Shown here: positions 51,619 through 60,897 of the stretch, piece by piece
Layout: the number at the start of each line of letters is the position of its first letter
Numbering within the stretch: position 1 is the stretch's first letter
Origin: Jeotgalibacillus terrae
Lineage (GTDB): Bacteria; Bacillota; Bacilli; Bacillales; Jeotgalibacillaceae
NCBI RefSeq assembly: GCF_016908195.1
Contig: NZ_JAFBDK010000009.1
Location: 99,167-163,166, forward strand
Direction of reading: 5' to 3'
Length of the DNA: 64,000 bases
Program-made: the position numbers and the translations under genes
Notes under the pieces: generated by a model
Seen by the model: only the letters and a program-made list of their open reading frames with translations
Databases searched by the model: none
Told to the model about the DNA's origin: nothing

Positions 51619-52626
51619 TTACCCGCCGATATAAGACATTTCAATTTTCGGACGGTTCTTTGCCGTTTCTTCTGTTCTTTCATCAGAATAACGGTCTTTT
51701 CTTACCCGCCAGATTGATGCTACAGCCTCTATGAGTTCATCGTGATCTTTCGTCTGAACTGCTTCTTTCAGATCGAAGCCTTCTGTTGCAAAGAGACACG
51801 TATACATCTTCCCGTCTGCTGACAGTCTTGCACGGGTACAGGTTGAACAGAATGAATCTGATACAGAAGAAATCACGCCGACTTCAGTATCTGTGCCTTT
51901 ATAAATATAGCGGTCAGCCACTTCACCATAATAATGAGGATCAGCCGGCTCCACTTCAAATTCTTCATTCAGCATTGTAATGATATCTTTTTTCGATACA
52001 ACAGAAGACATTTTCCAGCCGTTCGTGCTGCCAACGTCCATGAACTCAATGAACCTCAGCATCACACCCCGCTCTTTAAAAAAGCGTGCCATCGGAAGGA
52101 TCTGATCGTCATTGACGCCTTTTTGCACGACCATATTGATTTTCACTTCAAGTCCCGCTTCAATCGCAGCATCTATTCCTTTAATTACAGGTTTTGTGCT
52201 GACATTGCGACCATTCATTTTCTTAAAGACGTCTTCTTCAATCGCATCCATACTGATATTGACACGCTGAAGCCCTGCTTCTTTCAATTTCACCGCAAGC
52301 TTTGGCAGCATCATTGCATTCGTCGTGAGCGCGATATCCTTAATACCCGGAATACGCGATAATTTGGCAATCAGTTCGTGCAGATCTTTTCTGAGCAGCG
52401 GTTCTCCGCCAGTCAGCCGGACTTTTTCCACTCCGAGTTCACTCATCGCAGTAACAAGCTTTTCGATCTCATCAAAAGTGAGGTACTGTTCTTTTGGCAT
52501 AAATGCAAAATCAGGGCCGAATATTTCTGCCGGCATACAGTATCCGCACCGGAAGTTACATTGGTCGGTAACGGAAATGCGAATATCGTGCAGCGGCCGC
52601 TGATAAAAGTCTTTAATCGGTTCCAT
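51619..52626 (-). CDS. moaA: GTP 3',8-cyclase
   Basis: A 335-residue radical-SAM enzyme that, with MoaC, turns GTP into cyclic pyranopterin monophosphate. The N-terminal 4Fe-4S motif is CNFRCGYC, followed by LTGGEPLLR; the C-terminal second cluster is [18 protein letters not shown], and the protein ends in YIGG, the double glycine needed for activity. Length is normal. It overlaps mobA by 14 bases. Confidence 0.96.
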   Translation of the reverse strand: MEPIKDFYQRPLHDIRISVTDQCNFRCGYCMPAEIFGPDFAFMPKEQYLTFDEIEKLVTAMSELGVEKVRLTGGEPLLRKDLHELIAKLSRIPGIKDIALTTNAMMLPKLAVKLKEAGLQRVNISMDAIEEDVFKKMNGRNVSTKPVIKGIDAAIEAGLEVKINMVVQKGVNDDQILPMARFFKERGVMLRFIEFMDVGSTNGWKMSSVVSKKDIITMLNEEFEVEPADPHYYGEVADRYIYKGTDTEVGVISSVSDSFCSTCTRARLSADGKMYTCLFATEGFDLKEAVQTKDHDELIEAVASIWRVRKDRYSDERTEETAKNRPKIEMSYIGG

Positions 52627-53224
52627 CCGTTTTCCTCCTCTGTGCGGTACTTTTTAAGTGCTCATAAGTTTGCTGATCGTTAATATTACTGAAAGCTTCT
52701 TCTGTGATGCCAAGCTCCGTATGGGGAATTTCCTGCCACTTCACCTGATCAAAAAAGCTTTTCATACGGAAATTTCCGCCTTCAAGCTGTTCTGTCATAA
52801 CCGGCAGACAGCTTGTTGAATAAATAGCTGAAAGCGGCTGCAGTCGTCCGTTTACTGAAGGAATGAGTGCCTGCAAGTTGCTTTTTTCAAAAAAAGCCTT
52901 CAGCTTCTCTGCATCGCGTGCAGTAAAAAGCGGCATATCACATGGCAGTGTCATCACTGCATCTCCATCTGTCTGCGTCATCAGTGCATACAGACCTCCG
53001 AGCGGCCCGCACGATTCATATGGCGCGAGGTCAGTGATGAGTTTACCTTTGAACTCACTAAAATCCTCAAGCTGATCTTTTCTGACTGACAGCACAACTT
53101 CATCACATATCGGGGTTAAAGCGTCAACCGCTCTTTCATAAAACGGCTTGCCTGCCCAGTCAGCGAAAGCTTTCGGGTGTCCGAAACGCCGCGATTCACC
53201 GCCAGCCATAACTGCACCAATCAC
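52613..53224 (-). CDS. mobA: Molybdenum cofactor guanylyltransferase
   Basis: A 203-residue nucleotidyltransferase that adds GMP to Mo-molybdopterin to give MGD, the cofactor form needed by the formate dehydrogenase. The nucleotide loop is [18 protein letters not shown], and the Mg site is in TLPCDMPLF. It overlaps moaD by four bases and moaA by 14. Confidence 0.92.
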   Translation of the reverse strand: MIGAVMAGGESRRFGHPKAFADWAGKPFYERAVDALTPICDEVVLSVRKDQLEDFSEFKGKLITDLAPYESCGPLGGLYALMTQTDGDAVMTLPCDMPLFTARDAEKLKAFFEKSNLQALIPSVNGRLQPLSAIYSTSCLPVMTEQLEGGNFRMKSFFDQVKWQEIPHTELGITEEAFSNINDQQTYEHLKSTAQRRKTDGTD

Positions 53225-53451
53225 CCGCCACTCACCGGCGGGATGAGTGCGACTGTGTCGTACTCAGTAACCTGGTCATCAGGAAATGCGTATTCCTCAT
53301 TAATTGCAACTAACACAGAGTCCGTCTGAATATGGTATTGACGCTGAACTTCTTCAAGCAATTCTTTTACTGACATCTCTTTCTTATCAATATGAATATG
53401 ATTGCCTCCTGCAAGTTCTTTTAAATGGGCAAAACAGTTCACTTTAATCAT
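53221..53451 (-). CDS. moaD: Molybdopterin synthase small subunit
   Basis: A 76-residue ubiquitin-fold sulfur carrier. The C terminus PPVSGG carries the diglycine that is adenylylated by MoeB and then thiocarboxylated. With MoaE it forms molybdopterin synthase. Overlaps of four bases with moaE and mobA show tight coupling. Confidence 0.94.
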   Translation of the reverse strand: MIKVNCFAHLKELAGGNHIHIDKKEMSVKELLEEVQRQYHIQTDSVLVAINEEYAFPDDQVTEYDTVALIPPVSGG

Positions 53452-53897
53452 CTGATTTCCTCCTTCTCAGGAATACCGGCGCTCTTTTCAAGCTGATCCC
53501 CGATCCACTCTTCGCCGTCCTCCCACTTTTCTTTTTTCCAGATTGGCACGATTTGCTTAATCCGCTCAATCGCATATTCATTTGCCTCATACGCATCTTT
53601 TCTGTGAGGCGTCGATACGGCAATCACTACAGCAATGTCTGAGATACCCAGTGTCCCTGTTCTGTGGGAAATCGCTGTCACTGCATCCGGCCAGCGCTCT
53701 TTGATCTCGTCTCCGATTCTCTTTAACTGTTTTTCAGCCATAGTGGCATATGCTTCATATGTTAAGTAAAGCGTGCGTTTTCCTTTAGTGAACTCTCTTA
53801 CAGTGCCTGTAAATGTAACAACTGCACCTGCTTCAGGACGCACAACTTTATTTGATATTTCTTCAATTGACAGTGGTTCTGATGTTACAGAAAACAT
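53448..53897 (-). CDS. moaE: Molybdopterin synthase large subunit
   Basis: A 149-residue MoaE, which transfers sulfur from MoaD to precursor Z. VTFTGTVREFTKGKRTLYLTYEAYATMA and ISHRTGTLGISDIAVVIAVSTPHRKDAYEANEYAI are family-typical, and the active-site lysines lie in WKKEKWEDGEEW. Gap to mobB is three bases. Confidence 0.95.
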   Translation of the reverse strand: MFSVTSEPLSIEEISNKVVRPEAGAVVTFTGTVREFTKGKRTLYLTYEAYATMAEKQLKRIGDEIKERWPDAVTAISHRTGTLGISDIAVVIAVSTPHRKDAYEANEYAIERIKQIVPIWKKEKWEDGEEWIGDQLEKSAGIPEKEEIR

Positions 53898-53900
53898 GCT

Positions 53901-54404
53901 TTACCCCTCCTTCAGCCATTTGATTAGCCATTCTGTATAACCTGTATGATCATCCCGGCGGAATACCGGTATATTTAAGTCAGAAAGAGGCAGATCGGTA
54001 ATGACTGCCTGAATATTTTTACACTCTCTTAAAAGCTTTTTATCCTGCTCGTCTTTTATCATTACAATCTTGCTGAACCATTCTTTTTTATATCCTTCTA
54101 CAAGGATAACATGAAGAGGGAGGGTCCTGTAAAAAGTGAGCAGTTTCTCTAAATCTGCCAATCCTGCTTCTGATTCTATGATGATGGCGCCTTCGCCTTC
54201 AACTGCACTGATTGCAGCGCCAGCCTGAAAATGGCGGCGGCTGTCTTTTGAAGAATCAGTATAGTCAGGTGATCCTCCGTGCCCGTGATGTTTAATCGTT
54301 CCGGCTTTCAGGTCATGCGCTGAGACAGCTTTCACCAGTTGATTCATTACTGTCGTTTTGCCACTGTTTTGATAGCCGACTACCTGCAGGATCTTTGCTA
54401 CCAC
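53901..54404 (-). CDS. mobB: Molybdopterin-guanine dinucleotide biosynthesis protein B
   Basis: A 167-residue P-loop GTPase that assists MobA. The Walker A motif is GYQNSGKTTVMNQL, then TIKHHGHGG, and VEGYKKEWFSKIV matches the family VEGYK segment. It overlaps moeA by seven bases. Confidence 0.92.
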   Translation of the reverse strand: MVAKILQVVGYQNSGKTTVMNQLVKAVSAHDLKAGTIKHHGHGGSPDYTDSSKDSRRHFQAGAAISAVEGEGAIIIESEAGLADLEKLLTFYRTLPLHVILVEGYKKEWFSKIVMIKDEQDKKLLRECKNIQAVITDLPLSDLNIPVFRRDDHTGYTEWLIKWLKEG

Positions 54405-55654
54405 GGCATCCCGCTACTTTCAGCTGTCTCAAGCAGCGCAACTTTCACCTGATCTCCTGCAGTAAACCCTCTCGTTCCGCCAGGCAGCACAATCAGGCAA
54501 TTCGTTGCTGCCAGTGAACTGACAGCGCTTGATTTGTTAAAACCGGATGGACTCGCTTCAAGCCTGCCATGTTTAATGGATACCGTCCCTCTGACAAATC
54601 GCGTAAAAGGATTCGGCTTTGTAAAGTCTGCACCAAGTACTGCATCCTCCACTGGCAGATGAGGCTTTTTGTTACCAAGCATCTGCTGAATCACCGGTCT
54701 TGTAAACAGTTCAAATCCGACATAACATGCAGAGGGATTACCTGAAAGTCCGAATAGAAACTGTCCGTTCAAATGTGCCACAGTCGTAACACTTCCAGGG
54801 CGCATGGCAACTTTGTTGAACAGCACTTCAGCACCGAGTCGTTTATATACTTCCGGAAGAAAGTCGAAGTCTCCAACAGACACGCCGCCTGTTGTGATCA
54901 GAATATCTACTTCATTAAGCGCCTCTTTAACAGATTGATAGCATGCTTCAAGGTCATCAGACAGTTTGCCGAGCATTTTCACTTCTGCGCCAGCTCTTTT
55001 CACCTGCGCTGCAGCCATCAGTGCATTGCTGTTTCTGATTTTTCCAGGTTCGAGCGGTTCATTGACTTCGAGTAATTCAGAGCCAGTGGCAAGCACACCG
55101 ACAAGCGGCTTTGACGCTACTGTAACAGTTTCATAGCCAAACGTTGCAAGTAGCGCCACAGTCCCCGGATTAATCACAGACCCTTTTTCAACGAGAACTG
55201 TCCCTTCTTCCGCGTCCTCACCCTTAAAAGAGATATTGTCTCCTTTATGAAATGAACGCTTAATCCTCATGACGCCGGGTTCAGGTTCAGAAGTCAGCTC
55301 AAGCATAACGACCGCATCGCACTCAGCGGGCATCATAGCCCCAGTCATAATCCGTGCAGCCTCGTTTTCACGGACGGGGACAGTCTGAACTGAGCCGGCG
55401 CCAATTGTTTCTGTTACGTGAAGGTCGAGCGGATTCTCTCTTGAAGCCTGTGCAGTATCTTGTGACCGGACTGCAAAGCCGTCATAGGGTGAGCGGTCAA
55501 ATGGCGGGACGGGATGAGTAGCAACCAGATCTTCTGCAAGTGTTCTGCCAAGTGCGTCCTCTATATGTATGTGTTCAGTTTTTGACGTGATTTTTTTTGA
55601 CATGACGCGCTGAACGGCTTCAGCGACAGGAATTGGTTTTCGTTGTTCAAGCAT
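54398..55654 (-). CDS. moeA: Molybdopterin molybdenumtransferase
   Basis: A 418-residue MoeA that inserts molybdate into adenylylated molybdopterin. Marks: FDRSPYDGFAVRS, ARIMTGAMMPAECDAVV, ATGSELLEV, ITTGGVSVGDFDFLPEVYKRLGAEVLFNKVAMRPG and LFGLSGNPSACYVGFELF. It is the first gene of the operon moeA-mobB-moaE-moaD-mobA-moaA-moaB. AAGGAG lies before the ATG. The 60-base gap to divergent moaC must hold both promoters. Confidence 0.95.
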   Translation of the reverse strand: MLEQRKPIPVAEAVQRVMSKKITSKTEHIHIEDALGRTLAEDLVATHPVPPFDRSPYDGFAVRSQDTAQASRENPLDLHVTETIGAGSVQTVPVRENEAARIMTGAMMPAECDAVVMLELTSEPEPGVMRIKRSFHKGDNISFKGEDAEEGTVLVEKGSVINPGTVALLATFGYETVTVASKPLVGVLATGSELLEVNEPLEPGKIRNSNALMAAAQVKRAGAEVKMLGKLSDDLEACYQSVKEALNEVDILITTGGVSVGDFDFLPEVYKRLGAEVLFNKVAMRPGSVTTVAHLNGQFLFGLSGNPSACYVGFELFTRPVIQQMLGNKKPHLPVEDAVLGADFTKPNPFTRFVRGTVSIKHGRLEASPSGFNKSSAVSSLAATNCLIVLPGGTRGFTAGDQVKVALLETAESSGMPW

Positions 55655-55714
55655 GTCTTACACTCCTTTCTAGTCGTGCTACAATGTATGTATTAATCAA
55701 ATGAGGTGATAAGT

Positions 55715-56215
55715 GTGTCTGATTTAACGCATTTTAATGAGCAGGGCCGTGCCAGAATGGTTGATATTTCTGACAAACAGGAGTCTGTCAGAGTGGCTGT
55801 CGCACATTCAAGTATTGTAGTGAATGAAGAAATTTATCAACACATTCAAAAAGGGACATCTAAAAAAGGTGATGTGCTGGCTGTTGCTCAGGTGGCAGGT
55901 ATTATGGCTGCCAAGCAGACTTCTGTGATCATCCCCATGTGCCATCCGCTGTCTTTAAGCGGGATCGATTTGTCTTTCGAATGGGATGTGACTTCTCGTT
56001 ACGAACTGAAAATCTCAGCTTCCGTGAAGACAAAAGGCAGTACAGGAGTGGAGATGGAAGCACTCACAGCTGCATCAGTATGTGCCTTGACGATCTATGA
56101 TATGTGCAAGGCTTCTGACAAAGGAATGGTCATCGGACCAACATTTCTCGCTGAAAAAACAGGCGGAAAAAATGGTGATTACCAGCGTGACAGAAGCCCA
56201 GAGATGAAGCTTTAA
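55715..56215 (+). CDS. moaC: Cyclic pyranopterin monophosphate synthase
   Basis: A 166-residue MoaC, the partner of MoaA in making cyclic pyranopterin monophosphate. [17 protein letters not shown] at the start, [20 protein letters not shown], and [22 protein letters not shown] with the active-site residues are all present. I use GTG at 55715 with GAGGTG just upstream; a GTG three codons earlier lies inside that site. It is transcribed away from the rest of the pathway. TACAAT near 55680 may be its -10 box. Confidence 0.95.
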   Translation: MSDLTHFNEQGRARMVDISDKQESVRVAVAHSSIVVNEEIYQHIQKGTSKKGDVLAVAQVAGIMAAKQTSVIIPMCHPLSLSGIDLSFEWDVTSRYELKISASVKTKGSTGVEMEALTAASVCALTIYDMCKASDKGMVIGPTFLAEKTGGKNGDYQRDRSPEMKL

Positions 56216-57345
56216 CGCAACTTTCCAATCACGATAAATACGAGACTGACTGTCAGAATCAAAGCAGCGCCGCCGGTAAATGGCAGGCCTGCTTTTTCAC
56301 TGACAAACCCCGCTAAGCTTGACCCGGCAACCACACCCGCTGAAAAGAAGGAATAAAAGATATCAAACGCCTTCCCTCTCGTTGCTTTGTTAGACATATC
56401 TGTCACCATCTGATTCATTGATGGGAAGATAAGCGCAAACCCGATCCCGTACATGAACATCAGGACCGGAATGATCACAGGTAGCGAAATCCACTGAATC
56501 AGTCCAAGTATGAGACCGATCGTAATCAGTCCGGTGCCTGTCAGTTTTTCAGATGTAAATACATCATAAATCTTATTGAGCTTTGTTACGAAAATAATGA
56601 CTGCAGTTACGCCAAATATGCTTAACCAGATACCTGCAGATGCCTGAGTTAAGCCCAGGCCTTGTGCTTTTAAAGGAAGTGCGAATGCAAGCGTCCCATT
56701 ACTGACCATCAGTGCAAAAGCTGCCAGAGAAGCCTGCTGAAGCTTTTTGTGCTTCAACAGCTCTATAATCGGTGCCCCTGTAACCACTCTTCTCTCTCTT
56801 TCCCTGAAAGACTCGGATACATACTTCACTGTCAGCCAGATACAGATTGCAAAAAGAACGGCTACTGAATAAAAGACCGCATCCGTTAAGCCATTGGCTG
56901 CAAGAATCCCGCCTGCTGCCGGTCCTAAAATAGCCGCACTCCCAATCCCGGCACCGATATACGCCATTGGCTTTGTGCTGCTCTTCGCTGCATAGTCACC
57001 GGCAATCGCAAACACGCAGGGGATTAACAAACCGCTGACAATCCCGTGAACCGCTCTGACTAAAAGCAGCTGACCCGCATCCTGCGCCAGCGGATAAAAT
57101 AAAAGAACCGCTGCAGAAAGCACTGTTCCAATTACCAGAACCGGCTTTCTGCCATATCGGTCCACTGCATAACCGCCCACTATATTCCCGACAACATTCA
57201 ACGCTGAATACACCGCAATAATCAGGCCGGCCATCGTCTCTGTTGCACCGAGGCTGATCGCGTAAGGTGTCATCACCGGAAGCTGAATGAATGTATCGAT
57301 AAATGTCACGATAATGATAAAGTAAATGATCTTGGTCATGGTCAT
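56212..57345 (-). CDS. MFS transporter next to Moco genes
   Basis: A 377-residue, 12-helix MFS carrier of the multidrug/sugar-efflux kind. [22 protein letters not shown] is the loop 2-3 motif, and [23 protein letters not shown] is typical of helix 4-5. Substrate unknown; its convergent four-base overlap with moaC is the only link with that pathway. It may have nothing to do with molybdenum. Confidence 0.82.
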   Translation of the reverse strand: MTMTKIIYFIIIVTFIDTFIQLPVMTPYAISLGATETMAGLIIAVYSALNVVGNIVGGYAVDRYGRKPVLVIGTVLSAAVLLFYPLAQDAGQLLLVRAVHGIVSGLLIPCVFAIAGDYAAKSSTKPMAYIGAGIGSAAILGPAAGGILAANGLTDAVFYSVAVLFAICIWLTVKYVSESFRERERRVVTGAPIIELLKHKKLQQASLAAFALMVSNGTLAFALPLKAQGLGLTQASAGIWLSIFGVTAVIIFVTKLNKIYDVFTSEKLTGTGLITIGLILGLIQWISLPVIIPVLMFMYGIGFALIFPSMNQMVTDMSNKATRGKAFDIFYSFFSAGVVAGSSLAGFVSEKAGLPFTGGAALILTVSLVFIVIGKLR

Positions 57346-57445
57346 ATCTTCTTTCTGCTTATACTATGAGTTAATCTTACCATTCCCTTATATGATTTGT
57401 GAAAACGCAAACCCTTTGCATTACACTATTAAAAAATAAGGATTG

Positions 57446-57563
57446 GTTAAAATTGACTGTTGATTTCCGCTTCAGGGGTCTCACCTTTCACACTTCTCCT
57501 GCCGGGAGTCGGCCCCTTCCGCTCCTATCAACAGCTGTACAGAAACAACATTGGTCTTTAACA
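57446..57563 (+). repeat. Dispersed intergenic repeat, copy 3, internally deleted
   Basis: About 118 bases: it has the left end (GACTGTTGATTTCCGCTTCAGGGG) in shortened form and the right end (GTCTCACCTTTCACACTTCTCCTG, then ACAACATTGGTCTTTAAC) of copies 1 and 4, but the central 70 or so bases are gone, joined at CAGGGGTCTC. It lies 5' of the MFS gene and 3' of moeB. Confidence 0.85.
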
Positions 57564-57573
57564 TAGCTAAAAA

Positions 57574-57613
57574 TAAAAGCAGGCTCCCCCTAATTAAATA
57601 GGAAAAGCCCGCA
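57574..57613 (-). terminator. Rho-independent terminator of moeB
   Basis: GCGGGCTTTTCC and the arm GGGGGAGCCTGC form an imperfect stem, followed by TTTTATTTTT on the minus strand, just after the moeB stop. Confidence 0.7.
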
Positions 57614-57616
57614 TAA

Positions 57617-58639
57617 TCAATTAAACACTCTATGATACACTTTCTTCGCTTCTGTTTTATCGTTCGTACCGTGAATCAGCACACGGCCATCTTTAAAAAT
57701 GACCATCCTGTATGGATCAAAAGTGATGCTGATCAGAAACTGATTATACTGTACAGGCAGTCCCTGGGTTGAAAAGATCGTATGTAAATCCCCAAGGTCT
57801 ATCATTTTTTTCTCAGCAGGTCTGATCTGAACCGTATCCCGTCCACACAATACAGCCGTCTTCATCGCTGACTCCATCGTCAGGTAAGGATATGTCGGGT
57901 CCTCCCCGCATGAAGGGCAATCGGCTTTTTTCATTCTTGACACACCAATTGACTGGTAATCATTTTGCCATACATCAAATGTAACCAGCCTGCCGCTGAG
58001 TGCCTCTGTGTTTCCGGACAGAATCTTCAGTGCATCAGCTGTCTGATGGGCAGTTACCATCATAACAGCAGGACTGATAATGCCCGCCGTATCACACGTC
58101 TGGCCGGTAGGCGGTGTTGTCTCCCACAGGCAGTTAAAGCATGGCGTCACCCCCGGGATAACGGTAAAACTCATTCCTGTACTGCCAACGCATGCCCCGT
58201 AGATCCACGGAAGTTCTAATTTTTGCGCTACATCATTGATCACGAACCTCGTTTCAAAATTATCAGTCGCATCTATGATCAAATCGCATTTCTCAGCATA
58301 TTTCAACAGATCTTCATACGTGATATCTGCAACAATCGCCTGTATCTCCACGTAGCTGTTGACCTGTTCAAGACGGTATTTCGCCGCGATCGCTTTTGGC
58401 ATTTTTTTGCGTGCATCCTCTTCGCTATATAAAGACTGGCGCTGCAGGTTACTCCATTCAACATAGTCCCTGTCAATGATAGTGATCTTTCCTACACCCG
58501 CTCTGACCAGTGATTCTGAAGCCCCTGTTCCGAGCGCACCAGCACCAATAATCAACACATGCTTTTCACTGAGCTCCTGCTGACCATCAGTTCCAATCGG
58601 CTTAAACAGCTCCTGACGTGAGTATCGTTCTTGATGCAA
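57617..58639 (-). CDS. moeB: MoeB/ThiF-family adenylyltransferase
   Basis: A 340-residue E1-like enzyme that adenylylates the C terminus of a sulfur-carrier protein, most likely MoaD here. The nucleotide motif is IGAGALGTGASESLVRAGVG, then DRDYVEWSNLQRQSLY, and the zinc site is made by CFNC and CPSC. The last 70 residues form a small extra domain, not a rhodanese. ThiF and MoeB are alike; the location beside the Moco genes favours MoeB, though it might also serve ThiS. AAGGGGG lies before the ATG. Confidence 0.87.
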   Translation of the reverse strand: MHQERYSRQELFKPIGTDGQQELSEKHVLIIGAGALGTGASESLVRAGVGKITIIDRDYVEWSNLQRQSLYSEEDARKKMPKAIAAKYRLEQVNSYVEIQAIVADITYEDLLKYAEKCDLIIDATDNFETRFVINDVAQKLELPWIYGACVGSTGMSFTVIPGVTPCFNCLWETTPPTGQTCDTAGIISPAVMMVTAHQTADALKILSGNTEALSGRLVTFDVWQNDYQSIGVSRMKKADCPSCGEDPTYPYLTMESAMKTAVLCGRDTVQIRPAEKKMIDLGDLHTIFSTQGLPVQYNQFLISITFDPYRMVIFKDGRVLIHGTNDKTEAKKVYHRVFN

Positions 58640-58812
58640 CTGATCCGCCCCCTTTACAAATAGTTTTTTACTAAGATAGCAGTTATTCCTTGCTGCGACA
58701 AGGTAATCGCTTGATATTTCATATAATTCTTATTTATTCCGATGTTTGAAAGATTGTGAGCCGGGAAACCTTCTACTAGAACATACAGTAAATATTTACA
58801 GGAGGTTTTATC

Positions 58813-59121
58813 ATGGATATCGAAAACAAGGTTGAGAAGGAAGCACGTCAGACAGAGCCTGAAAAGAAAGAAGAAATTCTGCAAAGCTTTGACCGCTTTA
58901 AGGATTATTTAGGCGATCAGGTATCTAAAGGTGAAAAGCTTGGTCTTGGTGAAGAAGCACTTGCTAAAGGTGCTGAAAGAGTTGGCGATTACCTGGCTAA
59001 AAATGAAGAGCCCCGCAACCGCGAGGAAAAACTCCTTCAGGAACTATGGAAGCTTGGTGACAAGGATCAGCGCCATCAGCTGGCACACCTGCTCGTCCGT
59101 CTTGCACAATCTACAAACTAA
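58813..59121 (+). CDS. DUF3243-family protein
   Basis: A 102-residue acidic helical protein of the DUF3243 family (B. subtilis YmfJ kind): FDRFKDYLGDQVSKGEKLGLGEEALAKGAERVGDYLAKNEEPRNREEKLLQELWKLG is the conserved core. No membrane segment. Function unknown; the family is confined to Bacillales. AGGAGG lies eight bases before the ATG, and a strong terminator follows. Confidence 0.85.
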   Translation: MDIENKVEKEARQTEPEKKEEILQSFDRFKDYLGDQVSKGEKLGLGEEALAKGAERVGDYLAKNEEPRNREEKLLQELWKLGDKDQRHQLAHLLVRLAQSTN

Positions 59122-59128
59122 TCAATCC

Positions 59129-59160
59129 AAAACCTTCGCAGCAATGCGAAGGTTTTTTAT
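59129..59160 (+). terminator. Rho-independent terminator
   Basis: AAAACCTTCGCA and TGCGAAGGTTTT form a 12-bp perfect stem with loop GCAA and a T tail. Confidence 0.92.
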
Positions 59161-59242
59161 ATACGCAAAGTTACAATGTAAACGGAATGTAAAGATGCAC
59201 ACTAACCCCTTCTCAACGATTCATCTCCCTGTTAAACTTCTA

Positions 59243-59269
59243 ATATCGACTTTCGATATCGAATATCGA
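59243..59269. promoter_or_regulatory. PadR operator candidate upstream of padR-chrA
   Basis: ATATCGA (59243), TCGATATCGA (59253) and ATATCGA (59263) form two overlapping inverted repeats with 3-base spacers, ending 21 bases before the padR start. This is where a PadR-type regulator would bind to repress its own operon. Confidence 0.65.
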
Positions 59270-59290
59270 TTCCACATAGGAGGACTACAT

Positions 59291-59599
59291 ATGGATGATA
59301 AAATACTGCGAAAATTATTTCTCGGCTTTATTCAGATTCATATTCTTCATCACGCTTCAGAGCACCCTGTGTATGGCGCATGGATGACAGAAGAACTGCA
59401 TGAGCACGGATATGAAATCAGTGCAGGCACACTTTATCCGATTCTTCATTCGATGGAAGCAGACGGTCTTCTGTTGAAAGAAGAACGGAAAGTTGACGGT
59501 CATATCAGAAAATACTATACCGCCACAACGCGTGGCATAGAGGTATTAGCCGAAGCAAGAAGTAAAGCCTATGAACTGTTTAAGGAAATCAAAGACTAG
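59291..59599 (+). CDS. PadR-family regulator, likely chromate-responsive
   Basis: A 102-residue winged-helix protein: LGFIQIHILHHASEHPVYGAWMTEELHEHGYEISAGTLYPILHSMEADGLLLKEERKVDGHIRKYYTATTRG is a full PadR domain with only a short C-terminal helix. ATAGGAGG lies before the ATG at 59291; the frame is open upstream through the preceding gene but without a ribosome site. It precedes chrA by 13 bases. PadR proteins next to chrA (ChrI-like) are known to respond to chromate. The operator-like repeats upstream suggest autoregulation. Confidence 0.87.
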   Translation: MDDKILRKLFLGFIQIHILHHASEHPVYGAWMTEELHEHGYEISAGTLYPILHSMEADGLLLKEERKVDGHIRKYYTATTRGIEVLAEARSKAYELFKEIKD

Positions 59600-59612
59600 A
59601 AGGGAGATTCAT

Positions 59613-60782
59613 ATGAAAAAACAGGGATCATTACTCGAAATCTTACTCGTATCACTGAGGCTCGGTCTGACTTCGTTTGGCGGACCAATCGCTCATCTGG
59701 GCTATTTCAGAGATGAATATATCGAAAGACGTAAATGGATGACAGATAAAACCTATGCTGATCTTGTCGCACTCAGTCAATTCCTGCCAGGTCCTGCAAG
59801 TTCACAAGTCGGTATTGGTATAGGTGTTATGCGCGGCGGACTGCTTGGAGGTGTCGTTTCATTTATCGGATTCACGATGCCATCAGTAATCGCGTTAATT
59901 ATTTTTGCCATGATCGTATCCAACTTTGATGTATCAGATGCAGGCTGGCTTCAGGGACTTAAGATTGTCGCAGTAGCAGTTGTTGCGCACGCAATCCTGG
60001 GTATGGCTAAAAACCTGACGCCCGACCTTCAGCGTAAAGCGATGGCGCTTCTTGCGCTGTCTGTCACACTGCTCTGGCAGACAACAGTCAGTCAGGTTGT
60101 TGTCATTGTTATTGCTGGTATTGCAGGGTTCTTTTTGTTTAAAGGTGATACAACAGATAAAAACCCGGAATTCAAATTTCCGGTTTCTAAAAAGCTTGGC
60201 GCTGTTTTTCTGACACTGTTCTTTGTATTACTTGCAATTTTGCCAATTGCCCGGGAAATAACTTCAGCTAACTGGATTGCAATGTTCGACAGTTTCTATC
60301 GTTCAGGTTCACTTGTATTTGGCGGCGGTCACGTTGTACTTCCACTGTTAGAGCGTGAATTTGTCCCAACCGGATGGCTGACCGAAGAACAATTCCTTGC
60401 AGGGTACGGTGCTGCACAGGCAGTTCCAGGGCCGCTCTTCACCTTTGCTGCCTATATCGGAGCTGTGATTGGCGGATGGCAGGGCGGACTGCTGGCTACA
60501 GCCGCAATCTTTTTGCCGGCATTTCTGCTCATTCTTGGGGCACTGCCGTTTTGGAACGCACTTAGAACAAATCCTAAAATGAAAGCTGCATTCATGGGTG
60601 TCAACGCAGCAGTTGTCGGCATTCTAATCTCAGCCTTCTACTTCCCGATCTGGACAAGTTCTGTTTTAGAGCCGATTCACTTTGTCCTGGCAGCATTCTT
60701 ATTCAGCATGCTTGTGTTCTGGAAGCTGCCGCCGTGGATTGTAGTATTGACTGGTGCTGTTGCAGGTTTGTTGTTTTTATAG
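59613..60782 (+). CDS. chrA: Chromate transporter ChrA
   Basis: A 389-residue CHR-family carrier with two homologous halves. The first has RLGLTSFGGPIAHLGYFRDEYIERRKWM and ALSQFLPGPASSQVGIGIG; the second has GSLVFGGGHVVLPLLEREFV and GYGAAQAVPGPLFTFAAYIGA. Bidomain ChrA proteins export chromate and give resistance. GAAGGGAG lies before the ATG at 59613. It forms an operon with the PadR gene. Confidence 0.92.
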   Translation: MKKQGSLLEILLVSLRLGLTSFGGPIAHLGYFRDEYIERRKWMTDKTYADLVALSQFLPGPASSQVGIGIGVMRGGLLGGVVSFIGFTMPSVIALIIFAMIVSNFDVSDAGWLQGLKIVAVAVVAHAILGMAKNLTPDLQRKAMALLALSVTLLWQTTVSQVVVIVIAGIAGFFLFKGDTTDKNPEFKFPVSKKLGAVFLTLFFVLLAILPIAREITSANWIAMFDSFYRSGSLVFGGGHVVLPLLEREFVPTGWLTEEQFLAGYGAAQAVPGPLFTFAAYIGAVIGGWQGGLLATAAIFLPAFLLILGALPFWNALRTNPKMKAAFMGVNAAVVGILISAFYFPIWTSSVLEPIHFVLAAFLFSMLVFWKLPPWIVVLTGAVAGLLFL

Positions 60783-60856
60783 GGTAATGTGAATGCCCGG
60801 AACGGAGGTAAAAGTGTCATGATAAGCTACTTTCACCTCCGTCCCCCAAATACCAC

Positions 60857-60893
60857 CAAAAAAGGAATCGCCACCGGCGATTCCTTTTTACTA
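60857..60893. terminator. Bidirectional rho-independent terminator
   Basis: AAAAGGAATCGCC and GGCGATTCCTTTT form a 13-bp perfect stem with loop ACC, between chrA and the convergent YtxH-like gene. A second hairpin with GGAGGT/ACCTCC arms lies just ahead (60803-60839). Confidence 0.92.
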
Positions 60894-60897
60894 TCAA

